Positions 1-9,471 are shown, numbered from the stretch's first letter. The stretch: 64,000 nt of DNA from JACKIC01 sp964392305 (GCA_964392305.1 CAYMPV010000007.1:160483-224482); one strand, 5' to 3'. The notes: generated by a model from the letters alone, not told the origin. Numbers and translations: made by a program.

Positions 1-1214
1 AGATGGAGCCGATGGTCGCGGTGGCGGAGATCACTGCCGACGCCTGTCGCGTCTGGACGCCGACGCAGAACCCGCAAGGTGTGCAGCAGATGGTGGCGAC
101 GGCGATCGGCCGCAAGCCCGAACAGGTCGAGGTGCACGTGACGCTGCTCGGTGGCGGGTTCGGCCGCAAGTCCAAGCCCGACTACTGCGTCGAGGCGGCG
201 CTGCTGGCCAGGCAACTCGGCAAACCGGTTCGTGTGCAGTGGTCGCGCGAGGACGACACGCGCTTCGACTACTACCACTCGGCTGCCGCGGTGCGCATCG
301 AGGCGGGCCTCGATGGCGAGGGCAAACCGACGGCGTGGCTCGGCCGCACCGTGTTCCCGCCGATCGGCACCACGTTCGATCCGCGCGACGAGGCGGCGAT
401 GCCTTCGGCCGGCGAACTCGGGCTCGGCTTCACCGAACTGCCGTACCCGATCGCCAACGTGCGGCTCGAGACCGGGCCGGCGCGCGCGCCGACGCGCATC
501 GGCTGGATGCGTTCGGTGCATCACGTGCAGCACGCCTTCGCCGAGTGTTCGTTCGTCGATGAACTGGCGGCGATGGCCGGCGTGGACCCCAGCGAGTACC
601 TGCAGGCGCTCATCGGCGCGCCGCGCCACGTCGACATGGCCGGCACGGACTTCCCCAACCAGGGTGCCTCGATCGACGAGTATCCCGTGGACACGGGCCG
701 CCTGCTCGGCGTCCTGCGTGAGGTCGTGACCAAAGGCGATTGGAAGGCACGCCGAGCGCTGCCACGCGGTCGTGGCCTCGGCCTTGCCGCGCACCGCAGC
801 TTCCTCGGTTACGTGGCGGTGATCGTCGAGGTCGACGTGCAGCAAGACGGCACGGTGCGCATCCCGCGCGTCGACGTCGCGATCGACGCCGGCACGCTCG
901 TCAACCCCGACCGCGTGCGCGCCCAGCTCGAAGGCGCAGCGACGTTCGGCACCGCGATCGCGATGCTCGGCGAGATCACGTTCGCGAACGGCGCGGTGGT
1001 GCAGTCCAACTACCACGACTACCCGGTGCCGCGCCTGCCCGAAGCGCCGCGTGAGGTGCGCACATACCTGCTCGCGAGCGCCGCGCCGCCGGCCGGTGTG
1101 GGGGAGACCGGCACGCCGCCGATCGCGCCGGCGATCTGCAACGCGATCTTCGCCGCCGTCGGCAAACGCGTGCGGGACCTGCCGGTGCGCAAACACGATC
1201 TCAGCTGGAGTTGA
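1..1214 (+). CDS. Molybdopterin-binding oxidoreductase large subunit, C-terminal part (xanthine dehydrogenase / IorB family)
   Basis: The frame is open at the left window edge, so only the last 403 residues of a protein usually over 700 residues long are seen. A GGGFGRK motif (about residues 50-56) and the near-C-terminal GVGETG motif (about 365-370) are hallmarks of the Mo-cofactor subunit; the glutamate of GVGE is the catalytic base in this superfamily. The family hydroxylates aldehydes or N-heterocycles with a partner 2Fe-2S subunit, and many IorB-type members are exported by Tat. The 2Fe-2S subunit and the N-terminus must lie to the left of the window. The substrate cannot be told from this part. 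Family assignment is firm; the subfamily (IorB-like rather than true xanthine dehydrogenase) is likely. Confidence 0.88.
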   Translation, partial: MEPMVAVAEITADACRVWTPTQNPQGVQQMVATAIGRKPEQVEVHVTLLGGGFGRKSKPDYCVEAALLARQLGKPVRVQWSREDDTRFDYYHSAAAVRIEAGLDGEGKPTAWLGRTVFPPIGTTFDPRDEAAMPSAGELGLGFTELPYPIANVRLETGPARAPTRIGWMRSVHHVQHAFAECSFVDELAAMAGVDPSEYLQALIGAPRHVDMAGTDFPNQGASIDEYPVDTGRLLGVLREVVTKGDWKARRALPRGRGLGLAAHRSFLGYVAVIVEVDVQQDGTVRIPRVDVAIDAGTLVNPDRVRAQLEGAATFGTAIAMLGEITFANGAVVQSNYHDYPVPRLPEAPREVRTYLLASAAPPAGVGETGTPPIAPAICNAIFAAVGKRVRDLPVRKHDLSWS

Positions 1215-1317
1215 GGTCGTGGCGAGACACTGAGTTCGTGGCGAAGCGTGTCGCCGCGGTGCAGGTCGCCGTCCGTTGATCCTGCCACACCCCTCTTCAC
1301 GAACCGGACGCTCTCGC

Positions 1318-1323
1318 TACGCT
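1318..1323 (+). promoter_or_regulatory. -10-like box TACGCT ahead of the membrane-protein pair
   Basis: A TANNNT hexamer ends 10 bases before the ATG at 1334, so transcription would begin only a few bases from the start codon. It supports that start for the first gene of the pair. No clear -35 is seen. Confidence 0.3.
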
Positions 1324-1333
1324 CCGCAGCCCG

Positions 1334-2158
1334 ATGGCAGAGATTCACCGCGAAGAAGGTGCCGACTGGCGAGGACCGGCATTGCATGCTGCCCCTGCAG
1401 ACGACGAGGGGCTGGGGCATCTGTGCGCTGAGCAACGTGCCCGCGTGCGCGTCGTGCAGCAGAACGAGATCTGGGAGTGGTTCGCGACCGACATCGGCTG
1501 GGGACGCTGCCTGCCCGCGATGTACAGAACCCTGGCGTTCATGGCACTCGTGCCCATCACCGTGCTCACCGCCGGCTTCACATCCGGATGGACGATCGTG
1601 GTGCTCGTCGCGCTCGCGGCACTGGCGCTGATTCCGCAGTTCTTCGTCTACCTGCCGCTGCGGCGACGCCTGGTGCGCAAGCTGCGGCGTCTCGTGCCAG
1701 TCGCCGCCGCGTTGATCGATACCGAGCCCGAGGCGATGCATGCTGCCGACGACAGACAGCGCGGTGTCTGGTTGCTGTTGTCCGATGCTCGAACGTTCGC
1801 TTCGCTCGATGCGCTGCTCGACGCCGCGGCCCGTCTGCGCGAGATGGTGCACGGACGCGTGGAGTCGCCCGACACCCTCGCCGAGTTCGTCGCTGCGGTG
1901 CGCCAGGACGTCACCAGCCGCACGGCGGACGGCAGTCGCAGGGCGGCCCCGAGCGCGCTCGGTCGCGGCCTCGAGTACGCCCGCGTGCGCATCAGCGCCA
2001 GCCTGCTGCCCGACGCACACGTCACCTCTCGCCTGTTGTGGGTGCTCGTTGATCCCGAAGACACCGGCCCGGCGAGCGTGTTGCTCGTGCAGAGTTCCCT
2101 CTGGGGGAACGGAGCCGATGAACTGGGTGCGCGGTTCCCCTGGAAGGAGTCGGCATGA
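1334..2158 (+). CDS. Hypothetical membrane protein, first of a coupled pair
   Basis: A 274-residue protein with no family I recognise. Two hydrophobic segments lie at about residues 67-81 and 86-108, with a basic stretch (RRRLVRKLRR) right after the second, so the roughly 160-residue C-terminal part is probably cytosolic. The first 40 residues look poorly conserved and a GTG near residue 40 could be the true start; the -10-like box just upstream favours the ATG used here. The stop overlaps the next start in an ATGA (2155-2158), so the two proteins are probably made together and may act together. Nothing in the sequence suggests an enzyme. Confidence 0.6.
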   Translation: MAEIHREEGADWRGPALHAAPADDEGLGHLCAEQRARVRVVQQNEIWEWFATDIGWGRCLPAMYRTLAFMALVPITVLTAGFTSGWTIVVLVALAALALIPQFFVYLPLRRRLVRKLRRLVPVAAALIDTEPEAMHAADDRQRGVWLLLSDARTFASLDALLDAAARLREMVHGRVESPDTLAEFVAAVRQDVTSRTADGSRRAAPSALGRGLEYARVRISASLLPDAHVTSRLLWVLVDPEDTGPASVLLVQSSLWGNGADELGARFPWKESA

Positions 2159-2886
2159 AGCTCGAGCAGATTGCGTTGCGGGTCCAGGGCCTCGCCAAGG
2201 AGGGCAAGCTCGACAAGCTCGTCCACAAGCCGGAAGACCACCGTCTGCCGTGGGCGGATTGGTGCTGGGTGAACGGCGCATTCGCGATCGTCGCTCTCGC
2301 GATCGTGATCACGCGCGCCGCACTGAACGCCGCCGAGACCAAACAAGACGTGCGGACCGGCGAGGTGCTGCACATGTTCGTGCTGCTGGTCGCCGTCGGG
2401 ATGTTCTTCCTGCTCGCAAAGCTGCTGCGACCGCGGGCCGAACGGCTGCGTCAGCGACTGCTGAACGAGGGCATCGTGACGCACGCCGCGATCGTTCAGG
2501 CCAATCCGGCCTACGGCTCGGAGGATTCGCCAGCGTGGCTGCCTGGCACGATCGTCTGGTCGACCGATGGCCGGGTGCGCGACGATCCTGGCGTGCTGCG
2601 CCGGATCGCATCGGACCTCGCGGACCTCAAGGATGTCGATCGGCGCGGACTCGACTCAGCGCGGGCAGAGATTGCCTGGGATCTCTATCACGAGATGGGG
2701 CCAACGCCGGCATTGCCGGTGCCTGCGGACCTCGCGTCCGGAATGAACGACACGTGGATGGCGACTGCCATGTTGCCGCGTGATGCGGTGGTGGCCGATG
2801 GCCTGTATGCGGCGATGGTTCTGAGAGGTCGTGCCGAGCCACATGCGCATGTCGTGCTCGACAGCCGTGTGCTCGGCACTGCATGA
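2155..2886 (+). CDS. Hypothetical membrane protein, second of a coupled pair
   Basis: A 243-residue protein of unknown family. Transmembrane segments are at about residues 38-55 and 72-91, followed by a soluble C-terminal domain of about 150 residues. It resembles its upstream neighbour in layout (two close membrane helices, then a soluble domain) but not in sequence. The start overlaps the preceding stop by four bases (ATGA), which indicates translational coupling. It ends 38 bases from the convergent lipoprotein gene. Confidence 0.68.
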   Translation: MKLEQIALRVQGLAKEGKLDKLVHKPEDHRLPWADWCWVNGAFAIVALAIVITRAALNAAETKQDVRTGEVLHMFVLLVAVGMFFLLAKLLRPRAERLRQRLLNEGIVTHAAIVQANPAYGSEDSPAWLPGTIVWSTDGRVRDDPGVLRRIASDLADLKDVDRRGLDSARAEIAWDLYHEMGPTPALPVPADLASGMNDTWMATAMLPRDAVVADGLYAAMVLRGRAEPHAHVVLDSRVLGTA

Positions 2887-2924
2887 CGGCTGCAGAACTA
2901 CCGCCGAGATCCGGGCCACTACGG

Positions 2925-3356
2925 CTACTCGACCAGCCATCTGCCGACGGAGATCCGATCGTCTCCGTGGATGCGCATCTCGAATTCGCCCGCCTTGTTC
3001 GTCGTGATCCAAAGCCGCTGATACCGGTCCGAAGGTAGCACCCTGCGGACCGCGAGCCCGGGGATCTCGACGACGCAAACGCGATCGGAACGCAGCAGTA
3101 CGGTCACGGTGTCGCCTTGCTTCGAGCGGACTTCGCGTGAGGTCTGCGGTTCGCCATCGTCGACCTGGACCCGCCAATCGGGCCAGGTGGTCGCCTCGAT
3201 GAAGAGCTTCACGCGACGCTGCGCGGCTGGGGGGCTGACACTCTCGGCGACCTGATCCTGGTGTTCGAGAGGCTGTGCGTTGCAGCCACACAGCACGAGT
3301 GCCGCAATCAGAGCAAGGTGAGCTGGTCGCCTTCCGTCTCGACGGTGCTTCGGCAT
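2925..3356 (-). CDS. Putative lipoprotein with a COX2-like cupredoxin fold, copper ligands absent
   Basis: A 143-residue protein with a basic N-terminus, a hydrophobic stretch and a lipobox-like LCGC (Cys25; the -2 cysteine is atypical). Residues about 80-135 follow the pattern of cytochrome oxidase subunit II: a GDTVTVLLRSD strand, an IPGL..RRVLPSD turn where COX2 has its 'vPgf..k.d..PG' segment, then LWITTNKAGEF where COX2 has 'f.atkpGty'. The CuA ligands are missing: the His of 'DViHsf' is Cys or Val here, and there is no CxxxC loop. It is therefore unlikely to be an electron-transfer subunit and may be a structural envelope protein. The fold assignment is inferred by eye. Confidence 0.6.
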   Translation of the reverse strand: MPKHRRDGRRPAHLALIAALVLCGCNAQPLEHQDQVAESVSPPAAQRRVKLFIEATTWPDWRVQVDDGEPQTSREVRSKQGDTVTVLLRSDRVCVVEIPGLAVRRVLPSDRYQRLWITTNKAGEFEMRIHGDDRISVGRWLVE

Positions 3357-3512
3357 CGTCTGGGATTGTGGCTTGCTGTGCGCGGGATCGCCAGGTGAGC
3401 CGCGTCACGGAGCCGGGCGGCTGCATGCTGCGGACCGCGCCGAAGATCACGAGCTCTCGAACTTCACTCGCGAAGACTCGAGGAGGGGCCGGCGCTGGGC
3501 CGCAGGGCTCGC

Positions 3513-3518
3513 TACCAT
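3513..3518 (+). promoter_or_regulatory. -10-like box TACCAT
   Basis: A TANNNT hexamer ends 12 bases before the ATG at 3531, which would give a leader of about six bases. It lies in the 174-base gap between the divergent lipoprotein and propeller genes. Confidence 0.3.
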
Positions 3519-3530
3519 CCGCGCCAGACC

Positions 3531-5459
3531 ATGAGGAAGACCTTCCCGATCGTCACGGCCGCGTGCATGGCCGTGCTCTTCGCTGCGCCGTCGCGGGCTC
3601 AGGACTCATTGCCGCAGGCCATCGCCAAGAAGCAGGTCACGGTGCTCGGCGAACCGCTGCGCGGCCACGCCGAGGGCGTGATCACCGCGTGCTTCAGCCC
3701 CGACGGCAAGCAGGTCCTGTCCGGCGGCGACGAAGGCGAACTGCGGCTGTGGGCGGCGGGCACGGGCAAACTCGTGCGCAGGATCGCTGCGCACACCAAG
3801 GGCGTGCACTTCGCGGCCTTCTACGACAGCGGCAGCAAGATCGTCAGCATCGGCAGCGACCGCACCGTGGCGTTCTTCGACGCGAAGGACGGCAAGGAAC
3901 TCGGGCGCGTTCGGGACCTGCCCGAAGGTTTCGCGAAGGGGCACGAGTACGGCTCGTGGGCGGTGACCGCAGACGGCGGCCAGCTCCTGATCAGATATGG
4001 GGGACGCAAGGAGAAGGTGCTGTTGCGCGTCGATCTCGCCAAGCGGGTGATGGCCGAGCCGCTGCCGCTGCCCGGCAACGCGATCACGCGGTTCGCCTTG
4101 TCGCCGGACGGTCGTGTCCTCGCCATGGCCGAGCGCGGCGACCTGTTCGAGACCTTCCTGCACGTCTACGACCTCACCGCGCAGAAGACGTTGGCGCGCG
4201 TGGAGGTGACCTACCCGAACGCGATGTGCTTCTCGCCGGACGGGTCGAAGCTGTTCGTGATGGACCACAAGCTCTGGCGTGTGCACGACGGGCGCACCGG
4301 AGAGCAGATCGCCACCTACGACAGCCTCGTCGACACGCCGCGCGGCGTCGCCTCGGCGCCGGACGGCAGCCGGCTGTTCGTGGGCTCGTCGATCGAAGGG
4401 GTGCTGGTCGCCGTCGACCTCACCGAGCCGAAGGTCCTGTTCCGCCGGCCGGAGTTCGTGACCGAGGTGCTCGCCGTGGCGCTGTCGCCGGATCAGAAGA
4501 GCGTCGTGGCCGGCGGCTACGACGGCAGCCTGCGCTTCTTCGAGGCGGCGACCGGCAAGGAGAAGTACCCGGCGAAGGTGCTGAACACGCGCGTGACCGC
4601 GGTCGCGCTGGCGGCCGACGGCGCGCGTCTCGTGGTCGGCACGCACGATCACGAGGTTGCGTTGTGGGACACGAAGAGCAAGAAGATCCTGAGCCGGCAC
4701 CGTCAGCACGAGGATCACGTGATCCGCGTCGGCTTCAACGGCAACGGCCAGCCCTGGTCGGTCGGGCAGGACATGAAGCTCGAACTGCACGATGCGGCGA
4801 CCGGCAAGGTCACCAGGACCGTCGACCTCGGGGCCGAGGACGAGAACATCCTGGGCGTCGTACCGAGCCCGGATGGCGCGCTGTTGATCGTGAGCCACTA
4901 CGTGCAGGGTGACGAAGACGTCAGCGGCAAGCAGCTCTACTGGAACCTGAACACCGGCACGCTCGAACGCACCGTGCAGACACAGAAGGTCTTCAATGCG
5001 CAGTCCGTGTCCGTCGACGGCAAGCGCATGGCGGTGCTGCAGCGTGACCGCATGGCGTTCTGGAGCGTCGGCGGCACGGAGCCCGAGTTCGTCTTCGAGC
5101 CGCAGGAGTCGGGTTACTACGGCATGGCGCTCGTCGGCAAGGAGGCGGCGGTCACGATCGACAGTGACCACCGGATCGTGTTGTGGAAGAACGGCCAGAG
5201 CAAGCCGACCAAGACCGTCGAGCACGGCGCCGGCGCCTTCGCCATGGCCATGGTCGTGTCGCCGGACGGCCAACGCATCGTGGTCGCCGGGGGCGACGCG
5301 ATCGTGGTCTTCGACCCCGAACTCGAGGTCGTCGCGCGAACCACTGCCTTCGACGGGTTCCCGGTCAGCGCCTCGCTGAGCCGGGACGGCAAACGCCTGG
5401 TCACGGGCATGTCCGACAGCACGGTGCTGATCTGGACGCTCGACACGTTGGGTCGGTAG
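3531..5459 (+). CDS. Secreted WD40-type beta-propeller protein
   Basis: A 642-residue protein with a Sec signal peptide (hydrophobic core about 6-20; likely cut SRA|QD after residue 23). From about residue 40 to the end it is a series of roughly 40-residue WD40-like units with FSPDGK, LSPDG and RLW-type motifs, for example LRGHAEGVITACFSPDG near residue 43. The length would allow two seven-bladed propellers. Such proteins usually form rigid binding platforms; no catalytic domain is fused to it. It is transcribed alone, with convergent or spaced neighbours. Partners are unknown. Confidence 0.85.
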   Translation: MRKTFPIVTAACMAVLFAAPSRAQDSLPQAIAKKQVTVLGEPLRGHAEGVITACFSPDGKQVLSGGDEGELRLWAAGTGKLVRRIAAHTKGVHFAAFYDSGSKIVSIGSDRTVAFFDAKDGKELGRVRDLPEGFAKGHEYGSWAVTADGGQLLIRYGGRKEKVLLRVDLAKRVMAEPLPLPGNAITRFALSPDGRVLAMAERGDLFETFLHVYDLTAQKTLARVEVTYPNAMCFSPDGSKLFVMDHKLWRVHDGRTGEQIATYDSLVDTPRGVASAPDGSRLFVGSSIEGVLVAVDLTEPKVLFRRPEFVTEVLAVALSPDQKSVVAGGYDGSLRFFEAATGKEKYPAKVLNTRVTAVALAADGARLVVGTHDHEVALWDTKSKKILSRHRQHEDHVIRVGFNGNGQPWSVGQDMKLELHDAATGKVTRTVDLGAEDENILGVVPSPDGALLIVSHYVQGDEDVSGKQLYWNLNTGTLERTVQTQKVFNAQSVSVDGKRMAVLQRDRMAFWSVGGTEPEFVFEPQESGYYGMALVGKEAAVTIDSDHRIVLWKNGQSKPTKTVEHGAGAFAMAMVVSPDGQRIVVAGGDAIVVFDPELEVVARTTAFDGFPVSASLSRDGKRLVTGMSDSTVLIWTLDTLGR

Positions 5460-5559
5460 CAGCGATGCCGCTGCCATCGGCTCCGGAAGCCGGCGCCTGT
5501 GGGCCGCGGCGCAGCCTCGCTTCCCGCCACCGATGATGTGCGCCGTCAAACGCAACGGG

Positions 5560-5565
5560 TAGCCT
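5560..5565 (+). promoter_or_regulatory. -10-like box TAGCCT
   Basis: TAGCCT 38 bases upstream of the aminotransferase ATG (5604). The same hexamer precedes the genes at 21309 and 46568. A short leader of about 30 bases would result. Confidence 0.28.
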
Positions 5566-5603
5566 TCGCCGCGATTCGGCACCCAGCACGACCACACCCA
5601 TCC

Positions 5604-6869
5604 ATGCAGCGCGACTCCTTCCTGTCCGACGATTGCCCGCCGATGGGCATCTACGAGACCCTCTACGCCTTCCGCGACAGCTTCGGCAAGTTCATGGGTT
5701 CGCCGGGAACGCACCCGTGGTCGCAGGGTTTTCCGCTGACGACGCAACTCGCGGGCGGTCCGCCGCTGCCGGACCAGGTGAGCGTGTCGTGGGAAGACCG
5801 CTTCTACCCCAAGGCGTGGGGCCACCCGCTGCTGCGCGACGCGATCGCCAACCACTACAACAGTTTCTACGGCTCGCGCATCACGCCCGAGAACGTGATG
5901 GTGTTCGCGGGCGGCCGCCCGGGCATCTACGCGGTGCTCGCGTTCCTCAAGAAGCACGTCGAGGTGCGCATCGGCAACGTCGAGTGGCCCGCCTACCTCG
6001 ACATCATGACGCAGACCGAGGCGAACTGGCGCGTGGTGCCGTTCACGGAGGCGAACGGATTCCGCCCCGCCAACGCGGAGTACTTCGATCGCACGGGGCT
6101 CAACCACAAGACGCACCTGTTGCCGATCATCTCCAACCCCGGCAACCCGACGGGCCACACGCGCGCGGGCGCCGAACTCGAAGAACTGATCGCGATGGCC
6201 GAGCAGCCCAAGAACGGCATCCTGCTCGACGAGGCCTACGAGATGTTCCATCCGTCCAAGGGCGTGAGCGGCATCCGCTACGTCAAGGACCTCGACAACA
6301 GCAACGTGTTCCTGGCGGGGGCCTGTACCAAGGGCCTGCAGTGCCCGGGCATCCGCATCGGCTGGATCATCGCCAGCAAGAAGAACGTCGAGACGCTCGC
6401 CAACTTCTCGAGCTTCGGCATGGGCGGCGTCAGCCACCCGTCGCAGCTCTACGCGGTCGAGTTGCTCGAACCGGGGCGCGTCGCGTTGGCGCGGCAGGCC
6501 GTGGACAAGCACTACAGCATGCAGCGGGCGCGATACGGCGAAGCCTTCGCGAAGATGGGGCTGGGGGTCTACACCGGTGACGGCGGCTTCTACCACTGGC
6601 TGCGGTTGCCCGACGGGCTCGACGCGGCGGAGCTCAATCGCCGTCTGTTCAAGCATGGCGCCGCGATCCTCAGGGGCGTCGACTGCGACATGGCGCGGCC
6701 GCACGCCAAGGACCCCGATTACGTCTCGCCCTACGCATCGTGGTTCCGGTTCTCGTTCGGGCCGCTGCTGCCCGAGTCGTTCGAGGCCGATGTCGCGATC
6801 CTGAAGCGGGTGCTCGACGAGTATCGGACCGACGTCGCGGCGAAGCGTGGTGGCCTTCACGGCGAATGA
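5604..6869 (+). CDS. Pyridoxal-phosphate-dependent aminotransferase, class I/II
   Basis: A 421-residue cytosolic enzyme of the aspartate aminotransferase fold. Expected features are present in order: a cofactor-binding AGGRPG turn (about 102-107), NPGNPTG (178-184, with the PLP-ring Asn), LLDEAYE with Asp209 that pairs with the pyridine nitrogen, CTKG with Lys243 as the Schiff-base lysine, PGIRIGW with the phosphate-binding Arg251, and WFRFSFG with Arg382 that binds the substrate carboxylate. The substrate cannot be inferred. The open frame extends upstream to 5499, but homology begins with MQRDSF, so the ATG at 5604 is used. It stands alone in its strand context between a propeller and an ABC exporter. 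Confidence 0.9.
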   Translation: MQRDSFLSDDCPPMGIYETLYAFRDSFGKFMGSPGTHPWSQGFPLTTQLAGGPPLPDQVSVSWEDRFYPKAWGHPLLRDAIANHYNSFYGSRITPENVMVFAGGRPGIYAVLAFLKKHVEVRIGNVEWPAYLDIMTQTEANWRVVPFTEANGFRPANAEYFDRTGLNHKTHLLPIISNPGNPTGHTRAGAELEELIAMAEQPKNGILLDEAYEMFHPSKGVSGIRYVKDLDNSNVFLAGACTKGLQCPGIRIGWIIASKKNVETLANFSSFGMGGVSHPSQLYAVELLEPGRVALARQAVDKHYSMQRARYGEAFAKMGLGVYTGDGGFYHWLRLPDGLDAAELNRRLFKHGAAILRGVDCDMARPHAKDPDYVSPYASWFRFSFGPLLPESFEADVAILKRVLDEYRTDVAAKRGGLHGE

Positions 6870-6916
6870 CCCCTGCCGCGTTGCGAGCCGGCCGGCGGCG
6901 CGCATGATGCGCCACC

Positions 6917-7687
6917 ATGCTCTCGATCCAGGGGCTCACCAAGGCTTTCGGCAAACAGCGCGCCGTCGACAACCTCTCGCTCGACGTGCCTGCCGGCACG
7001 ATCCTGGGGTTCCTGGGACCGAACGGCGCGGGCAAGACCACGACGCTGCGCATGATCACCGGCATGCTGACGCCGACCGCGGGCACGGCCACGGTGTGCG
7101 GTGTCGACGTGCGTGAGGACCCGGTCGCGAGCAAACGTCTGTTCGGCTTCGTGCCCGACAGCGGCGCGGTCTACGAAGCGCTCACGGGCCTCGAGTTCCT
7201 GCTGATGATCGCCGCGCTGTACGGCATCGGCGAGGACGTTGCCAAGCCGCGGATCCGCCAGTTCCTCGACTTCTTCGACCTCGACCAGAAGACGCTCGAG
7301 AAGAAGCTGCTCGGCGCCTACAGCAAGGGCATGCGCCGTAAGGTCGTGATCACGGCGGCGCTGTTGCACAACCCGCGCGTCGTGCTGCTCGATGAACCGC
7401 TCGACGGTCTCGACGCGAACGCTGCGGTGGGCTTCAAGGCGCTGCTCGAGACGCTCGCGAAGGAGGGCAAGACGATCGTCTACAGCTCGCACGTGCTCGA
7501 CGTCGTCGAGCGCGTGTGCCACCGTGTTGCGATCATCGACAAGGGGGCGCTCTGTGTCGACGGCGCGCCGGCCGAGCTGCTGCGAGCGCACGGCGTGCCG
7601 ACGCTCGAGCAGCTGTTCACGAAACTGACTGGGCTCACGGGCGTCGAGGCGCGCGCGGCCGAGTTCGCGAAGACGCTGCTGCCATGA
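6917..7687 (+). CDS. ABC transporter ATP-binding protein (ABC-2 type exporter)
   Basis: A 256-residue nucleotide-binding subunit: Walker A GPNGAGKT (34-41), a degenerate signature YSKGM (136-140) in place of LSGGQ, Walker B VVLLDEP (156-162, catalytic Glu161) and the H-loop His193. It hydrolyses ATP to drive the membrane partner encoded next. The degenerate signature is common in ABC-2 type exporters of the drug/sodium class. Its stop overlaps the permease start in an ATGA (7684-7687). A CATGAT -10-like box ends eight bases before the ATG, so the mRNA may be leaderless. Confidence 0.93.
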   Translation: MLSIQGLTKAFGKQRAVDNLSLDVPAGTILGFLGPNGAGKTTTLRMITGMLTPTAGTATVCGVDVREDPVASKRLFGFVPDSGAVYEALTGLEFLLMIAALYGIGEDVAKPRIRQFLDFFDLDQKTLEKKLLGAYSKGMRRKVVITAALLHNPRVVLLDEPLDGLDANAAVGFKALLETLAKEGKTIVYSSHVLDVVERVCHRVAIIDKGALCVDGAPAELLRAHGVPTLEQLFTKLTGLTGVEARAAEFAKTLLP

Positions 7688-9336
7688 CGGAGGTCGGTCC
7701 CCCGCAGGTCGAGCGTGAGCTGCGCCGGCTCTTCTGGACGCTGATGATGCGCGGGCGCTCGGCGCAGCACGTCGCGGCGCACCAGAGCAAGAAGCGCATC
7801 GGCCTCGGCCTGACGATCCTCGGCTACCTGTTCATAGGTCTCATCCCCGCGCTGATCGCCTGGCGGCTGCCGGCGCTGTCGGGCGCGAGCATGCTGCACG
7901 CGTTCACGCTGATGTTCGCCTCGCTGACGCTCGCCGCCGATGCCGGCACGGTGCTGTTCCAGCGCGAGGAGTCGGACATCCTCCTGCACCGGCCCGTGCG
8001 CCCCGAACAGCTGTTGCGCGCCAAGGTCGCCGTGCTGCTGCGCTACGCGCTGGTGCTGGCGTTGGCGCTCAACGCGGCAGGTCTGATCGGCGGCATCTTC
8101 GCCGAGGGCAGCAATGTCCTGTTCCCGTTCGTGCACGCCGTCTCGACGACGTTGCTGATGGTGTTCTCGGCGTCGTCGATCGTGCTGGTCTACAACCTGT
8201 GCCTGCGCTGGTTCGGCAAGGAACGCTTCGAGAACCTGCTGACGATGCTGCAGGTGCTCACGGCGCTGCTGATGATGATGGCCGGGCAGTTGTTCCCCAT
8301 TCTCGAGCGCTTCGAGGTTTCGGCGGCGTCCGACGTGGCCACGGGATGGTGGCTGGCTGCGCCGCCCGTGTGGTTCGGCGCCATCGACGCGCTGGTCGTC
8401 GGTGCGCGGCCGATCGCGGAGCTGTGGTTGCCGGCGGTGATCGGTGTCGTCGCGACCGTCGGCACCGCCTGGCTCGCGTTCGTCAAACTCGGCGCGGCCT
8501 ACGGCGCGGGCCTCGCGCAGCTCAACGAAGCAGGAGGAGCGTCGGTCGACCGCGGCTCGCGGCGTCTGTTGCCGCACCTCGTGCGCCTGCCACCGCTGTC
8601 GTGGTGGCTGCGCGACGCGGTGGAGCGTCAGGCGTTCTTGCTGACCAGCGCGTACATGCTGCGCGACCGCGAGACCAAGCTGAAGCTCTACCCGGGCATC
8701 GCGCCGATGCTCGCGATGCCGTTGATAATGGTCTTTCACTCCTTGGGCCGCGAACGATCGTCATCGGCGACGGCCTACTTCGCGGCGATCGGCGTCGGCT
8801 ACGTCGCGATCGTTCCGATGCTCGCGCTGCTGTTGCTGCAGCGCTCCGAGCACTGGCGGGCCAGCGAGTGGTTCCGGCTGGCGCCGCTGCTGCACTGGAC
8901 GTCGATGTTCCACGGCGCGCGCAAGGCCGTGTTGTTGTGGCTCACGATGCCGGCGATGGCCGTGGTCGCCGGCGTGGGCGCGTGGGTCGAGGGCACGCCG
9001 ATGGCCCTGGTCCGCGTGCTGCCGACCGCGTGCCTGCTGCCGATCGCCGCGCTGCTGCCCGCACTGAACCGCGCCTGGGTGCCGCTGTCCCTGCCCAGTC
9101 AGGATCAACGCGACCCGACGTCGGGCTGCCTGATCATGGGCAGCGCGATCATCGGCTCGATGGCGGTCGCGATCGTGGGTGTGTTGATGGAGTCGTTCGG
9201 CTGGTTCTGGCCGTACGTTGCCGGTGTCGCCGTCGTCAGTTTCGCGGCGCAGTGGTGGCTGCGTGATCTGATGCGCGAGAACGAGTGGAAGCCGCAACTG
9301 GAGGTTCGTGAAGGTGGTGCCTGGGGGAGTCGGTGA
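7684..9336 (+). CDS. ABC-2 type permease-like integral membrane protein
   Basis: A 550-residue membrane protein with about ten to twelve hydrophobic segments, for example LTILGYLFIGLIPALIA near residue 41 and further groups at about 75-180 and 350-520. The start is set by the four-base overlap with the ATPase gene, although the frame is open further upstream. Together the two genes form an ABC exporter. Substrate unknown. Permeases of about 500 residues with paired membrane bundles occur in lipid, antibiotic and sodium exporters, and the sequence does not choose between these. Confidence 0.87.
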   Translation: MTEVGPPQVERELRRLFWTLMMRGRSAQHVAAHQSKKRIGLGLTILGYLFIGLIPALIAWRLPALSGASMLHAFTLMFASLTLAADAGTVLFQREESDILLHRPVRPEQLLRAKVAVLLRYALVLALALNAAGLIGGIFAEGSNVLFPFVHAVSTTLLMVFSASSIVLVYNLCLRWFGKERFENLLTMLQVLTALLMMMAGQLFPILERFEVSAASDVATGWWLAAPPVWFGAIDALVVGARPIAELWLPAVIGVVATVGTAWLAFVKLGAAYGAGLAQLNEAGGASVDRGSRRLLPHLVRLPPLSWWLRDAVERQAFLLTSAYMLRDRETKLKLYPGIAPMLAMPLIMVFHSLGRERSSSATAYFAAIGVGYVAIVPMLALLLLQRSEHWRASEWFRLAPLLHWTSMFHGARKAVLLWLTMPAMAVVAGVGAWVEGTPMALVRVLPTACLLPIAALLPALNRAWVPLSLPSQDQRDPTSGCLIMGSAIIGSMAVAIVGVLMESFGWFWPYVAGVAVVSFAAQWWLRDLMRENEWKPQLEVREGGAWGSR

Positions 9337-9459
9337 GCAGGGGTTGGGTTGCGACCGTGAGTCAACACCCGATGTTCGCGGTCAGCACGACGATCGCCGC
9401 CGTCAGCGCCTGGACCGGCGACCGCGCCGCGACACATGGCGGGCGCTGCGCCGGCGCGG

Positions 9460-9465
9460 CATGAT
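9460..9465 (+). promoter_or_regulatory. -10-like box CATGAT
   Basis: CATGAT ends six bases before the ATG at 9472. The same hexamer lies at 6903-6908, eight bases before the ABC gene. This spacing puts the expected transcription start on or next to the start codon. Confidence 0.3.
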
Positions 9466-9471
9466 CCCGGG

